From Rhizobium sp. WYCCWR10014 (lineage in GTDB: Bacteria > Pseudomonadota > Alphaproteobacteria > Rhizobiales > Rhizobiaceae): DNA of 64,000 nt. Each line of letters starts with the position of its first letter. Within the stretch, counting starts at the first letter, position 1. Shown here piece by piece: positions 17,078 to 25,681 of this stretch. The position numbers and the translations under genes are program-made. The notes beneath the pieces are model-generated. The model had not been told where the DNA came from, did not search any database, and saw only the letters and a list, made by a program, of their open reading frames with translations. The stretch spans positions 372,001 to 436,000 of the forward strand of contig NZ_LXFU01000029.1 of the NCBI RefSeq assembly GCF_001657485.1, in the 5' to 3' direction.

Positions 17078-17875
17078 TCAGTCCTTCAGGTTTTCAGGGT
17101 TGAGCGGCGCTTTCAGCCAGCTCTTCGAGCTTGCGTCGAGCGAACCATCGGCGATCATTGCGGCGACGCTGTCATTGACAGTCTTCTTGAGACCTTCCTC
17201 ACCCTTGCGGAGCGCGATGTGCGAGGGGGAGCTGAGAAGCTGAAACTTCTGCTCCGGCTTCAGCTCGTCCTGTCGTGCCAGAACCTGCGCACCGACATCG
17301 TTGCCGACGACCATCAACTGGGTCTGACCGGATATGAAGGCCTGGATGACCGAATTATAGTTCTCGAAACGCTGGATCGCAGCCGAGCCGGGGGCGACGG
17401 CTGTCAACGACGTGTCTTCGAGCGTCCCACGATTGACGGCAACGGTCTTGTCGGCCAGGTCTTCCTTGCCGGTCACCTTGAGCGCAGCCGGGCCGATGAC
17501 GGCGATATAGTAGGGGGCGTACGGGGCGGCAAAATCGATAACCTCGGCGCGCTCCTTCGAATAGCCGACGCTCATCAGCAGGTCGACGCGGTCGTCGTTC
17601 AGGTAGGCGATCCTGTTCTGGCCGGTAACGCTGACGAGATTGAGTTTCACGCCGAGCCCGTCGGCGATCTTCTGGGCGACGTCGACGTCATAGCCCTTGA
17701 TGCTCATATCGGCGCTTGCCGACGAGAAGGGCGGGAAATCGGAGAAGATGCCGATGTTGATCTCGCCTGCGGCCTTGATATCGGCAAGTTCGTCGGCCTG
17801 CGCGGCCCCTGCCAGGATGCCGAACACGGCAATTGCCGCGGTGGCGGTGTAGCGCAATTTCATAAGAGCAGTCAT
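17078..17875 (-). CDS. Polar amino acid ABC importer substrate-binding protein (family 3)
   Basis: 265 residues. A signal peptide (LRYTATAAIAVFGILAGAAQA) precedes a mature start ELADIKAAGEINIGIFSDFPPF, and GYDVDVAQKIADGLGVKL is the family-3 landmark. The ATG at 17875 has AAGGGGA about 5 nt upstream. The neighbouring agmatinase-family and cyclodeaminase-family genes suggest a basic amino acid or guanidino ligand (inference). Confidence 0.9.
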   Translation of the reverse strand: MTALMKLRYTATAAIAVFGILAGAAQADELADIKAAGEINIGIFSDFPPFSSASADMSIKGYDVDVAQKIADGLGVKLNLVSVTGQNRIAYLNDDRVDLLMSVGYSKERAEVIDFAAPYAPYYIAVIGPAALKVTGKEDLADKTVAVNRGTLEDTSLTAVAPGSAAIQRFENYNSVIQAFISGQTQLMVVGNDVGAQVLARQDELKPEQKFQLLSSPSHIALRKGEEGLKKTVNDSVAAMIADGSLDASSKSWLKAPLNPENLKD

Positions 17876-17959
17876 GTCGTTCCCCTTTTTGAGACGTGTT
17901 GTGCGACAGGTGAAGGATGGTAGCGGGCACGAGCCACGCTGCCGTTGTGGAGCTGGTTT

Positions 17960-19057
17960 TCAGGTCAGTTTTGTCCTGACCGCGGGACTGAACATTGCGA
18001 GGCACAGGAGTTCGAACAGGACCTGGGCGGCGATCTGCGCGGTGTTGGTGGTGTTGTCATATTGCGGCGCGATTTCCACGACGTCGCCGCCGACGAGGTT
18101 GATGCCCTTGAAGCCGCGCAGCAGGGTCAGGGCCTCCCTCGGCTGAAGCCCGCCGACTTCTGGCGTGCCGGTTCCCGGAGCGAAGGCCGGATCGAGGCTG
18201 TCCACATCGAAACTGAGATAGATCGGACCGGCGCCGACAACCTCCAGAGCCTTTGCGATAACGGCCTTGAGCCCCATCTCCGCCACCTCTTCAGCGTGAA
18301 TGACGGTCATGCCGGAGGCAAAGGAGAACTCCCAGAGATATTCGCCGCCGCCGCGGATGCCGATCTGGATCGTGCGCTTCGGATCGAGCACACCCGCCAG
18401 AACCGCCTCGCGGAAGGGCGCGCCGTGATGGAACTTCGAGCCCTCATAGGGACCAGCGGTGTCGCAATGAGCGTCGATGTGGATCATGCCGACCGGCTGG
18501 CTGGCCGCCAGGCCCTTGAGGATGGCGCCGGAGATCGAATGGTCGCCGCCGACCGACAGCGGGATGACCCCGGTTGCCGCGATCATCCGGTAGCAGGCCT
18601 CGATGTCGGCGTGGCACTCGGCCAGGCCGAACCGGCTGCGCATCGGCACGTCGCCGACATCGGCGACCTTTAGTCCTCCCATCGGCGCGACACGCAGAAC
18701 ATGCTCGTAGGGACCGATACGCTCGATCGCCCGGACGGCCCGCGGCCCCAGCCGCGCGCCGGCGCGATTGGTGACGCCGAGGTCCATTGGCACGCCGATC
18801 AAAGCCACGTCGAGCGCCTCAAGCACCTCGGGGCGCAAGCCGTTCTCGATGAAATGAGCATCCAGAAAGGTCGCAGGGTCGGCGAAGGGCCATTTGCGGC
18901 TGTCGCCGTCCTTGAATACGCTCGCCGCCACGGCGCGGAAGTGCGGATCTTCCATCTCCCCGCCTGCAGCGCTGCCGAAGCGCTTTCTCAAGTCTTCCAG
19001 AAAATCCCGGTCAATGGTCAAGGCAGGCTCCCACGGTATTGATGCTGCCATCATCAT
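17960..19057 (-). CDS. Agmatinase/arginase/guanidinobutyrase family ureohydrolase
   Basis: About 365 residues. These binuclear manganese enzymes release urea from arginine, agmatine or guanidino-acids. All metal-binding motifs are present: GGDHSISGAI, MIHIDAHCDT, and LSFDVDSLDPAFAPGTGTPE. An N-terminal extension of about 80 residues precedes the core, as seen in some guanidinobutyrase- and guanidinopropionase-type members. Three consecutive ATG codons (19057, 19054, 19051) compete as starts; the frame extends further upstream, but that part looks non-coding and lies in the divergent promoter region. It heads the minus-strand operon; with the cyclodeaminase-like enzyme it could lead from a guanidino compound towards proline. 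Confidence 0.88.
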   Translation of the reverse strand: MMMAASIPWEPALTIDRDFLEDLRKRFGSAAGGEMEDPHFRAVAASVFKDGDSRKWPFADPATFLDAHFIENGLRPEVLEALDVALIGVPMDLGVTNRAGARLGPRAVRAIERIGPYEHVLRVAPMGGLKVADVGDVPMRSRFGLAECHADIEACYRMIAATGVIPLSVGGDHSISGAILKGLAASQPVGMIHIDAHCDTAGPYEGSKFHHGAPFREAVLAGVLDPKRTIQIGIRGGGEYLWEFSFASGMTVIHAEEVAEMGLKAVIAKALEVVGAGPIYLSFDVDSLDPAFAPGTGTPEVGGLQPREALTLLRGFKGINLVGGDVVEIAPQYDNTTNTAQIAAQVLFELLCLAMFSPAVRTKLT

Positions 19058-19282
19058 CAGCGCCGCCCGCTTCTCTTGGAACCGCGAAAATTCGAGAGGG
19101 GATATAACGATTCTTGATAGACCAGGTCTGCCGAGGCTCCACGAAGCGGGTAGTGCGTTCATCCGGACGTTCAGAAAACTTTATAACCCGGCGAGAATTT
19201 TCCCACTACCGCGGCTGGTAACCTCCAAGCAGTTTCCGATGCGAACGGTCCAGCAGAGGGCCGACAACAAAGGGGACCTACC
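19058..19282. promoter_or_regulatory. Divergent promoter region between two amino acid/polyamine transport operons
   Basis: 225 nt separate the starts of the ureohydrolase gene (minus) and the polyamine-type binding-protein gene (plus). Both operons must be driven from here. I could not assign -35/-10 boxes with confidence. The plus-strand gene has an AAAGGGGA ribosome site. Confidence 0.45.
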
Positions 19283-20359
19283 ATGTTGCACGATATGACA
19301 CGCCGCCGCTTCCTCGGATCCGCCGCCGCCGCGGGGATTGCCGGCACAATGACCGGGTTTGCAAGATCCGCCGCAGCCGGCAGCGGCAATCTCACCGCCG
19401 TCGAATGGGGCGGCGATGTCGTCGAAGCGATGAAGCAGATTGCCGCCGACCAGAATGCGGCGACATTCAACTGGGTTCTTCACCAGGGCGGCGCGGGTGC
19501 AATCCTGCCAAAGATCAAAGCCGTCTGGCCGAATGTCGACTACGACTACGTCGCCGGCTGGGAAGGCTCATTCAACAGCATGGTGAAGGAGGATTGGCTC
19601 GAAACCATCAATCCTGCCGATATTCCAAACCTTGCGAATATTCCCGAGAAAATCATCATTCGTGACGGCAAGGGCAATATCAAAGCGGTCCCACGCGCAG
19701 TTGGCGGCATGTATTTCGGCGCCCGAACCGACACGGCTCCTATCGCCGTGAAGACCATCGATGATCTGCTGAGCCCCGATCTGAAGGGCGCGATCTGCTG
19801 GCCGGGGCCGACGCAGAGCATGATGCTCCAGATTGTCGCGCTCGCCCTTCACGCCGGCGGCAGCGAAACGAATATGGAACCAGGGTGGAAGCTCATGACG
19901 GAATTGGCGAAATCCGGCAATATCGGCCGCGTCGCCATCACCGATATCGATTTCACCAATTCGCTGACGTCGGGCGAGACCTCCGTCGGATTCTTCGCTG
20001 AGCCCGGCTGGGCGGCCGTGGCGAAGAACTTCCCGGTTACGCGGTTCACCAAGGACAGCAATTTCAAGGCCTTCCTCTACCAGAGCGGTTTCGGCGTCCT
20101 GAAGAATAGACCAAACACCAAGGCAACGCTCGATTTCGTCAACTTCGCGATCAGCCCGGACATGAACTCGCTCTACGCCAAGGTCGCTGGCGAAGCGCCG
20201 TTGAACAGCAAGGCAGTCACGCCCGACAATCTCAAGCATCTGTCCTTCACGTCGGACGAGTTTTCGAGCTTCGTCTATGTGCCGGACTACAATGTCGTCC
20301 TCGAACAGCAGGATGCCTGGTCCAAGCGCTGGGAGCAGGACATCGCCCCGTTGCTCTAA
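19283..20359 (+). CDS. Polyamine-type ABC importer substrate-binding protein, Tat-exported
   Basis: 358 residues. The N-terminus MTRRRFLGSAAAAGIAGT carries the twin-arginine motif, so export is probably by the Tat route. The body resembles PotD/iron-type (family 1) binding proteins with GGDVVEAMKQI at the start and LPKIKAVWPNVDYDYVAGWE. It starts an operon with two PotBC-like permeases and a PotA-like ATPase. Being divergent from a guanidino/amino acid operon suggests a polyamine or related cation as ligand, but this is inference. Confidence 0.88.
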   Translation: MLHDMTRRRFLGSAAAAGIAGTMTGFARSAAAGSGNLTAVEWGGDVVEAMKQIAADQNAATFNWVLHQGGAGAILPKIKAVWPNVDYDYVAGWEGSFNSMVKEDWLETINPADIPNLANIPEKIIIRDGKGNIKAVPRAVGGMYFGARTDTAPIAVKTIDDLLSPDLKGAICWPGPTQSMMLQIVALALHAGGSETNMEPGWKLMTELAKSGNIGRVAITDIDFTNSLTSGETSVGFFAEPGWAAVAKNFPVTRFTKDSNFKAFLYQSGFGVLKNRPNTKATLDFVNFAISPDMNSLYAKVAGEAPLNSKAVTPDNLKHLSFTSDEFSSFVYVPDYNVVLEQQDAWSKRWEQDIAPLL

Positions 20360-20372
20360 AGCGTGTCGCGGC

Positions 20373-20407
20373 AGGTTGTCGAAGGCGCGGCGCGGCTTCG
20401 ACAACCT
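20373..20407. repeat. Stem-loop between binding-protein and permease genes
   Basis: A perfect 12-bp inverted repeat, AGGTTGTCGAAG / CTTCGACAACCT, with an 11-nt loop follows the binding-protein stop by 13 nt; CCCTTTCTC comes after. It is probably a partial terminator or mRNA-stabilising hairpin that keeps permease expression below that of the binding protein. Confidence 0.65.
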
Positions 20408-20451
20408 CCCTTTCTCATGGCCCGCAAGGGCGAGGAAAAGGCTGTTCCACC

Positions 20452-21336
20452 ATGACCAAGGTAAGGCGGCAACCCGTTGCCATTTCTATTCCGGATCGCC
20501 GCGATGCGGCCCTGACGCTCGGGCCAGCCCTGCTGGTGTTCGCATTTGGTTTTCTGTCGCCGCTCATCAATCTGGCAATCGAAAGCTTGAAGGAGTTTAC
20601 GCCGGGGCGCGTCGGCTCCGTGGAAAATGCCGCGGCAACGGTTCAAAACTACTACGAGCTTGTAAACCAGGCGTTTGCAAGCGTCCTGCTGACGACCTTC
20701 TGGATTGGCGGAGTTGCCGCGATCATCGGCCAGCTTGTGGCATTCCCGCTGGCCTATTTCATCGTGCGGCGCATATCGCCGCGGATGCGTACGCCCACCC
20801 TCGGCTTTTTGATTACGCTTGTTCTTTCCAGCGTCCTGATCAAGACGTACGCGATCGAACTGACCTTCGGGTCGGTCGGCATCTTCCGACCCTTCCTCTT
20901 GACTCTGGGCCTTTCTCCCAACAGCCGCGAATATATTAATATCGTCGTTATTGCGGGTCTGGTTCACTCGATCATACCGGTCGCAACGCTAACGCTGATT
21001 GGCGCGATGCAATCGATCGATCCGCGTCTGCTCGATGCGGCCCAGTCGCTCGGCGCGCCGGGATGGAAAGCCCATCTGTCGATCACGCTTCCCCTGAGCT
21101 TCCCGGCTCTGATCTCAAGCACGCTTGTCTCGCTGACTTTCGCGATCAGCGCCTTCGTCATTCCCATGGTGCTCGGGAGGGGCCGGGTGCTTTTCATGTC
21201 GAATGTCATCTACACCCGGTTCAGCGATATCGCCAACTATCCGAGCGGTGCGGCGATCTCGCTCGTCATGCTTGCCGCGGCCTTGGCGGTCGTCGCTGTC
21301 ATAACGTTTGCGCAGGCGCGGAGGGTTTCCCGATGA
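20452..21336 (+). CDS. Polyamine-type ABC importer permease (PotB-like)
   Basis: 294 residues with about six membrane helices. The EAA loop is QSIDPRLLDAAQSLGAPGWK. It follows the intergenic stem-loop, and its stop overlaps the next gene's start (ATGA). It pairs with the PotC-like permease downstream. Confidence 0.9.
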   Translation: MTKVRRQPVAISIPDRRDAALTLGPALLVFAFGFLSPLINLAIESLKEFTPGRVGSVENAAATVQNYYELVNQAFASVLLTTFWIGGVAAIIGQLVAFPLAYFIVRRISPRMRTPTLGFLITLVLSSVLIKTYAIELTFGSVGIFRPFLLTLGLSPNSREYINIVVIAGLVHSIIPVATLTLIGAMQSIDPRLLDAAQSLGAPGWKAHLSITLPLSFPALISSTLVSLTFAISAFVIPMVLGRGRVLFMSNVIYTRFSDIANYPSGAAISLVMLAAALAVVAVITFAQARRVSR

Positions 21337-22172
21337 GCATGAAGTCTCTTGCGGCGAGAACCGGAGACCGGATCGCCGGTTCCCTTGCCTACGGTGTCAT
21401 CGGCCTTGGATTGGCGTTCCTCGCCATCCCGTTGGTGATAACATGCGTCATGGCTTTCGACGCCAGGACCTACCTCGGCCCGATGCCGCCACCTGCCCTC
21501 TCGCTTCACTGGTTCGAACGGCTCGTTTCCCAGGCGGATATCCTTGCCAGCCTGCGCACCAGCCTCATCTTGGCGGTACTCACGACGGTTCTGTCCGTTA
21601 CGATTGGAACTGCGGCGGCTGTCGGTCTTGCCCGGGGCAATTTTCCAGGAAAGGCAGCGCTGACTTCGGCCTTTCTCTCGCCACTGATCGTCCCGCCGGT
21701 CGTCATTGGATTCGGCCTGCTGCTTTTCCTTTCCAAGGCCGGTATCACAAATGGTATGGCGCGCCTGCTCCTCGGCCACGTGATCGTGACGTTGCCCTAT
21801 TGCATAAGGACCAGTCTCGCCAGCCTTCTCGGCAGCGACCAACGATTGACGGAAGCCGCAATGGTTCTCGGCGCCACCGAGCGCCAGGCCTTCTGGACCA
21901 TTACCCTGCCGCTCATGCGGACGGGCGTCGTCACCGGCGCGATCTTCGCCTTCGCCATTTCGATGGATGACGTTTCGATCAGTCTCTTTCTGAGCGATCC
22001 GTCCGCAACGACCTTGCCTGTTACGCTGGTCAGCAACATGCGCGCGGCTTTCGATCTGACGATCGCCGCGGCGGCCGTGGTGCTGATTGCCGTCACCGCG
22101 TTGCTGATCGTCGTGCTGGACCGTGTCGTCGGCTTCGACACCGTCGTCGGCCAAGGTTTGTTTCGTTCATGA
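21333..22172 (+). CDS. Polyamine-type ABC importer permease (PotC-like)
   Basis: 279 residues from the ATG at 21333 inside the previous stop (ATGA). Several hydrophobic helices and the EAA loop QRLTEAAMVLGATERQAFW identify the second membrane subunit. Only 10 nt separate it from the ATPase gene. Confidence 0.9.
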   Translation: MSMKSLAARTGDRIAGSLAYGVIGLGLAFLAIPLVITCVMAFDARTYLGPMPPPALSLHWFERLVSQADILASLRTSLILAVLTTVLSVTIGTAAAVGLARGNFPGKAALTSAFLSPLIVPPVVIGFGLLLFLSKAGITNGMARLLLGHVIVTLPYCIRTSLASLLGSDQRLTEAAMVLGATERQAFWTITLPLMRTGVVTGAIFAFAISMDDVSISLFLSDPSATTLPVTLVSNMRAAFDLTIAAAAVVLIAVTALLIVVLDRVVGFDTVVGQGLFRS

Positions 22173-22182
22173 GGACAATACG

Positions 22183-23250
22183 ATGATTTCTGCCGTGGAA
22201 TTTCAAGGGGTCAGCAAGCGCTTCGGCGAAACTGTCGCCCTCGGTGATATCTCCTTCTCGGTGAACCCAGGTGAAACAATCGCACTGCTTGGACCGAGCG
22301 GCTGCGGCAAGACCACCATTCTTCGGCTCATTGCCGGATTCGAGCGGCCTGACCAAGGCTCGATCCTCATCGACGGCGAGCCGATGGCCGGATTGAAACC
22401 CTATGAGCGCAATGTCGGGCTGCTATTCCAGCACTACGCTCTTTTCCCGCATATGACCGTCGAACAGAACATCGGCTACGGACTTCGCCATCGCAACCAT
22501 CCGCCGGGGCAAATACCGCGTCGCATTGCCGAGATGCTCGAGCTCGTCCGGCTCGTCGGTTTCGGACAGCGGCGGCCGCATCAGTTGAGCGGCGGCCAGC
22601 AGCAGCGTGTTGCGCTTGCGCGGGCGCTCGCCACCCATCCGAGCCTCCTTCTTCTGGATGAGCCCCTGTCGGCCCTCGACGCCAAACTTCGGCATGAGCT
22701 GCGCACCGAATTGAAGGATGTGCTCGCCGCGGTCGGCTCGACCGCCATCGTGGTGACCCACGACCAGGAGGAGGCGATGAGCCTGGGAGAGCGCATATTC
22801 GTGATGAACCGCGGGGCAATCATGCAATCCGGCAAGCCGGATGATGTGTATTGGCGTCCAGGCTCGCGTTTCGTCGCCGACTTCATGGGTCGGACGAATT
22901 GGATTCATGGCTCGATTTCGGCCGCGGGCGGAACGGCCCGGAAATTTCGCTCCGAATCCGGCTGGGAGTTTCCGGTCGCGTCCACGGCAAGCCTTTCAGG
23001 TGCCGCCGAGATTTGCGTGAGGCCGGAAAGCGTCGAGATATCGTCCGGTGCTCCGGCTGCCGGAGCCATGACCGGACGTGTTGCCGACGTCGTGACACTC
23101 GGTTCCTTCAGGCATGTCTTTCTGGACCTCGCCAGTGGCGACCGGATCATCTCGGCTTGCCCGAACCGCCCAGACATAGCCTTCGCTCGCGGGCAGGAGA
23201 TCAGCGTTTCCATTCCCCCCGAGGCATGCGTTCTCTTCGCGCGGCATTGA
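22183..23250 (+). CDS. Polyamine-type ABC importer ATPase (PotA-like)
   Basis: 355 residues starting MISAVEFQGVSKRFGE. Walker A is GPSGCGKTT, signature LSGGQQQRVALARAL, Walker B LLLLDEPLSALDAK, and the switch histidine lies in VVTHDQEEAM. The last ~110 residues form a TOBE-type regulatory region (ICVRPESVEI). This completes a four-gene importer. The upstream in-frame starts lie within the permease gene and were not used. Confidence 0.93.
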   Translation: MISAVEFQGVSKRFGETVALGDISFSVNPGETIALLGPSGCGKTTILRLIAGFERPDQGSILIDGEPMAGLKPYERNVGLLFQHYALFPHMTVEQNIGYGLRHRNHPPGQIPRRIAEMLELVRLVGFGQRRPHQLSGGQQQRVALARALATHPSLLLLDEPLSALDAKLRHELRTELKDVLAAVGSTAIVVTHDQEEAMSLGERIFVMNRGAIMQSGKPDDVYWRPGSRFVADFMGRTNWIHGSISAAGGTARKFRSESGWEFPVASTASLSGAAEICVRPESVEISSGAPAAGAMTGRVADVVTLGSFRHVFLDLASGDRIISACPNRPDIAFARGQEISVSIPPEACVLFARH

Positions 23251-23382
23251 TGGGGCGCAGCCTGCACTGCGCCCGGGCTAAGGGTCACCAGTTGCCGGAA
23301 GCACATGGTTCGTCCAATATCCACTTACGGGCAGAGAGGCCCTCGGCTCTCGAGCGTCCCAAAGTATGGAATGCGGCTACTG

Positions 23383-24240
23383 ATGCTTGATCTTGATTCC
23401 TATCTGCTTCGTGCATTTCTGACCGTCGCTGAGATCGGCACTGTCAACGGAGCAGCCGTCAAGCTGAATAGAACACAGGCGGCCGTGAGCATGCAGATCC
23501 GCAAGCTGGAGGAGCTTGTCGGCGTTACGCTGTTTTCGCGTTCGTCAAAGGGCCTCGAGCTGACGAGCCATGGGCAGATCATGCTGGCTTATGCCCGCGA
23601 AATGGTCGCCCTCAGCGACGAGGTCGGGAAAAGGCTGACAGGCAAGATGATCGAGGACCGCATTCGCCTCGGCGTCGTTGAGGACTTCGCAGCCGGCCAC
23701 CTGATCGACATTCTTAGTGCCTTCCGAGCCCAGAACCCGAAGGTCGAGATCGACATCATCGTCGAGCCGAATCGCCGCCTCGCCAAACTGTTCGAAGACA
23801 GGAAGCTGGATCTCGTGGTTTGCGACATCACCTGCCTCTCGCGAAAACCGACCCTGATCTGGACCGAATATTTGATGTGGACGGTCAGATCCGACTTCGT
23901 GGTGGATGCCGAAAAACCGCTTCCCATCATTATGTTCGAGGAGGAGTGTCCCTGGACGCTCCCGACGATTGCGGCGCTGTCCCAGCGGAACGTCAAATGG
24001 AAGACGGCGTGTGTCGCATCGACGCTGGTTGCCATGGCGACCGCGGTTCGCGTCGGTATCGGTATCGCGCCAATGATGCTCAACACGAAACCGGAGGGCT
24101 GCCGGACGCTTGACAAATCGGCGGACCTGCCCGGTCCAGTGCGCATCGAAATCGGTCTGTATGCTCAACCCGAGACGGCCGAAGGGGCGCGCTATCTTGT
24201 GGACTTCATTTCGCGGCATACGGCCATATTGTCCAGCTAG
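23383..24240 (+). CDS. LysR-type transcriptional regulator
   Basis: 285 residues from MLDLDSYLLRAFL. The HTH is NGAAVKLNRTQAAVSMQIRK and the effector domain follows (RIRLGVVEDFAAGHLIDILS). An ATG at 23371 is a near alternative; the earlier in-frame start at 23305 adds residues unlike the family. It lies 130 nt after the importer operon in the same direction and may regulate it (inference). Confidence 0.88.
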   Translation: MLDLDSYLLRAFLTVAEIGTVNGAAVKLNRTQAAVSMQIRKLEELVGVTLFSRSSKGLELTSHGQIMLAYAREMVALSDEVGKRLTGKMIEDRIRLGVVEDFAAGHLIDILSAFRAQNPKVEIDIIVEPNRRLAKLFEDRKLDLVVCDITCLSRKPTLIWTEYLMWTVRSDFVVDAEKPLPIIMFEEECPWTLPTIAALSQRNVKWKTACVASTLVAMATAVRVGIGIAPMMLNTKPEGCRTLDKSADLPGPVRIEIGLYAQPETAEGARYLVDFISRHTAILSS

Positions 24241-24286
24241 AGCCTTTCCTGGTCAGAATGCTGCAATCTGACCAGGAAAGGCTCTA
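24238..24286. terminator. Perfect 20-bp inverted repeat at the end of the LysR gene
   Basis: TAGAGCCTTTCCTGGTCAGA and its exact reverse complement are separated by a 9-nt loop. The left arm begins with the LysR stop codon TAG. The fold is very stable but lacks a T-run (TGAGCG follows), so it could be a terminator, an mRNA-protecting structure or a small dispersed palindrome. Confidence 0.6.
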
Positions 24287-24414
24287 TGAGCGTTCAGCTT
24301 CCATTATATCGGGTCAATTTAATTCCCCCTACCGGAATGGCGAGCGAAGCCCCACAGTGATCCATGAAGGGTCGACGGCCCAATCTCAAGCATTCATGGA
24401 AGTCTGCGAATACG

Positions 24415-24768
24415 ATGATGGGGCAAGCCAAAGTTGACGAAACTCTCCTCGCGGCTGCCGTCTATCTGCCCGGCCAGGTCGCAAACCTCACGAGGGGAGC
24501 GAGCGTGACGGCGCAAACCAACGAAATACTGGAGCGCATCAATGACATGCTGCTGCGCGAAGGTACCGACAAGTCAGAGATCATTCTCGCCAACATCTGG
24601 CTCAGGGACCTTGCCGCATTCGAGGAAATGAACAAAGCCTGGGATGCTTGGATGCCGGATAGTGGAACGCCACGGCGGGCGACGTTTGAGGACAAGAATC
24701 TCCCGCCGATGTGCGCCATCCGTATCGACGTAGCCGCGTCGCGAAAGAGTGGCGCCGGGCACATTTGA
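24415..24768 (+). CDS. RidA/YjgF-family protein, possibly degenerate
   Basis: 117 residues from the first of two adjacent ATGs. RidA proteins hydrolyse reactive enamines/imines from PLP enzymes and amino acid oxidation. Family landmarks are YLPGQVANLTRGASVTAQT, INDMLLREGTDKSEIILANIW, and NKAWDAWMPDSGTPRRATFE. Relative to usual members there is a short insertion near the N-terminus (DETLLAAAVYL), and the end lacks the clean hydrophobic strand. No good ribosome site is visible. It lies between a 20-bp palindrome and a RIME-like repeat, so decay is plausible. Confidence 0.65.
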   Translation: MMGQAKVDETLLAAAVYLPGQVANLTRGASVTAQTNEILERINDMLLREGTDKSEIILANIWLRDLAAFEEMNKAWDAWMPDSGTPRRATFEDKNLPPMCAIRIDVAASRKSGAGHI

Positions 24769-24782
24769 GCCGCTTGCGTTCT

Positions 24783-24877
24783 CTAAAGCGCGTCGCGATC
24801 TTTCAGATTCTCTCCTCGCGCTTTAGGTCTTTGTCGTTGTCGCAAAACCGCGGCACACTTTTGCGCGACAGGCTCTA
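24783..24877. repeat. RIME1-like intergenic mosaic element, copy 1
   Basis: Two consecutive palindromes: CTAAAGCGCG / CGCGCTTTAG (10 bp, 24783-24792 and 24817-24826), then an imperfect one around GTCGCAAAACCGC...CTTTTGCGCGAC. The sequence closely resembles the second copy near 45178 and the rhizobial RIME1 repeat as I remember it. Its right end overlaps the stop codon of the minus-strand secreted-protein gene. Confidence 0.8.
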
Positions 24878-25366
24878 AGGCCGGATGACGCAGACATTGG
24901 CCTCATAGGCGCAGGGATCGTCCTGCACGGCGACGTCGATGACCTTTGCTTTCGGTGCGAGCAGCTCCGGCCGTGCTGTGGGATAGCCATAGCCATCGCC
25001 GCCGACATAGGTTCCGCCATCGGCCTGATAGACATACGAAGAGCCGGCATAAGTGTCGCCGCCGCGACCACCCTGCGCCTGGGGAACAACGACGATGAGA
25101 TTGTTGCGGGCGACACGATTGGTCGCCGGCGATGAGAACTGTCTCAGGAACGGCATCCGTTCCTTGCGGTTCCGATATCGATAGGCGTTGTCGAAACGGA
25201 TGCCGCGATCGCGCCAGCCGATACGTTCGCCGAGGAGCAATCCACCGTGGAAAGCGTGACGATGGCCGGCAAAGCGATGATCGTTGCGGCGGTGGCCGGC
25301 TTCGGCGGGAAGTGCAGCAAGCGCGGACAGGGCAATCAGGGCGACTGCGGACAGACTGCGAAACAT
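24875..25366 (-). CDS. Secreted hypothetical protein
   Basis: 163 residues. A clear signal peptide (MFRSLSAVALIALSALAALPAEA) is followed by a His/Arg-rich segment, a Gly/Tyr-rich middle (YVYQADGGTYVGGDGYGY) and two cysteines near the end (DDPCAYEANVCVIRP) that could form a disulfide in the periplasm. I do not recognise a family. Its stop codon lies in a RIME-like repeat. Confidence 0.75.
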   Translation of the reverse strand: MFRSLSAVALIALSALAALPAEAGHRRNDHRFAGHRHAFHGGLLLGERIGWRDRGIRFDNAYRYRNRKERMPFLRQFSSPATNRVARNNLIVVVPQAQGGRGGDTYAGSSYVYQADGGTYVGGDGYGYPTARPELLAPKAKVIDVAVQDDPCAYEANVCVIRP

Positions 25367-25681
25367 GGGTGGCCGGCCTCCGGAATTCCGATCCCTAACA
25401 AATCGTTAACGCCAGATTGCGCCAAAAGCCGGAGCTTGTCCATTCAGGTCGGACAACCGGCACAAAATTTGAGCGGAAAGGACCAGTTTCTTTAGCCTGC
25501 AAACTTCCCGGTAACGCGAATCGATTAAATTAAAAGCAGACAGCGATTGTGCTTGTCGTCGGCGGTTCCGGTGATTAAACGTCGCAATTGATGCAACGCA
25601 CACAGAGAATTTTGTCATTCGTGTGGTTGACTGAGCATGCTCCGAAATCCGGGAGCGCAGAGAAGCCGCCGCGAGGTTCTG
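25367..25681. promoter_or_regulatory. Intergenic region upstream of sdhC
   Basis: 315 nt that must contain the sdhCDAB promoter and the promoter of the divergent secreted-protein gene. It is more AT-rich than the flanking genes in its middle (around 25520-25540). A TTGACT at about 25627 could be a -35 box but no matching -10 box lies at the right distance. I see no gene here. Confidence 0.4.
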
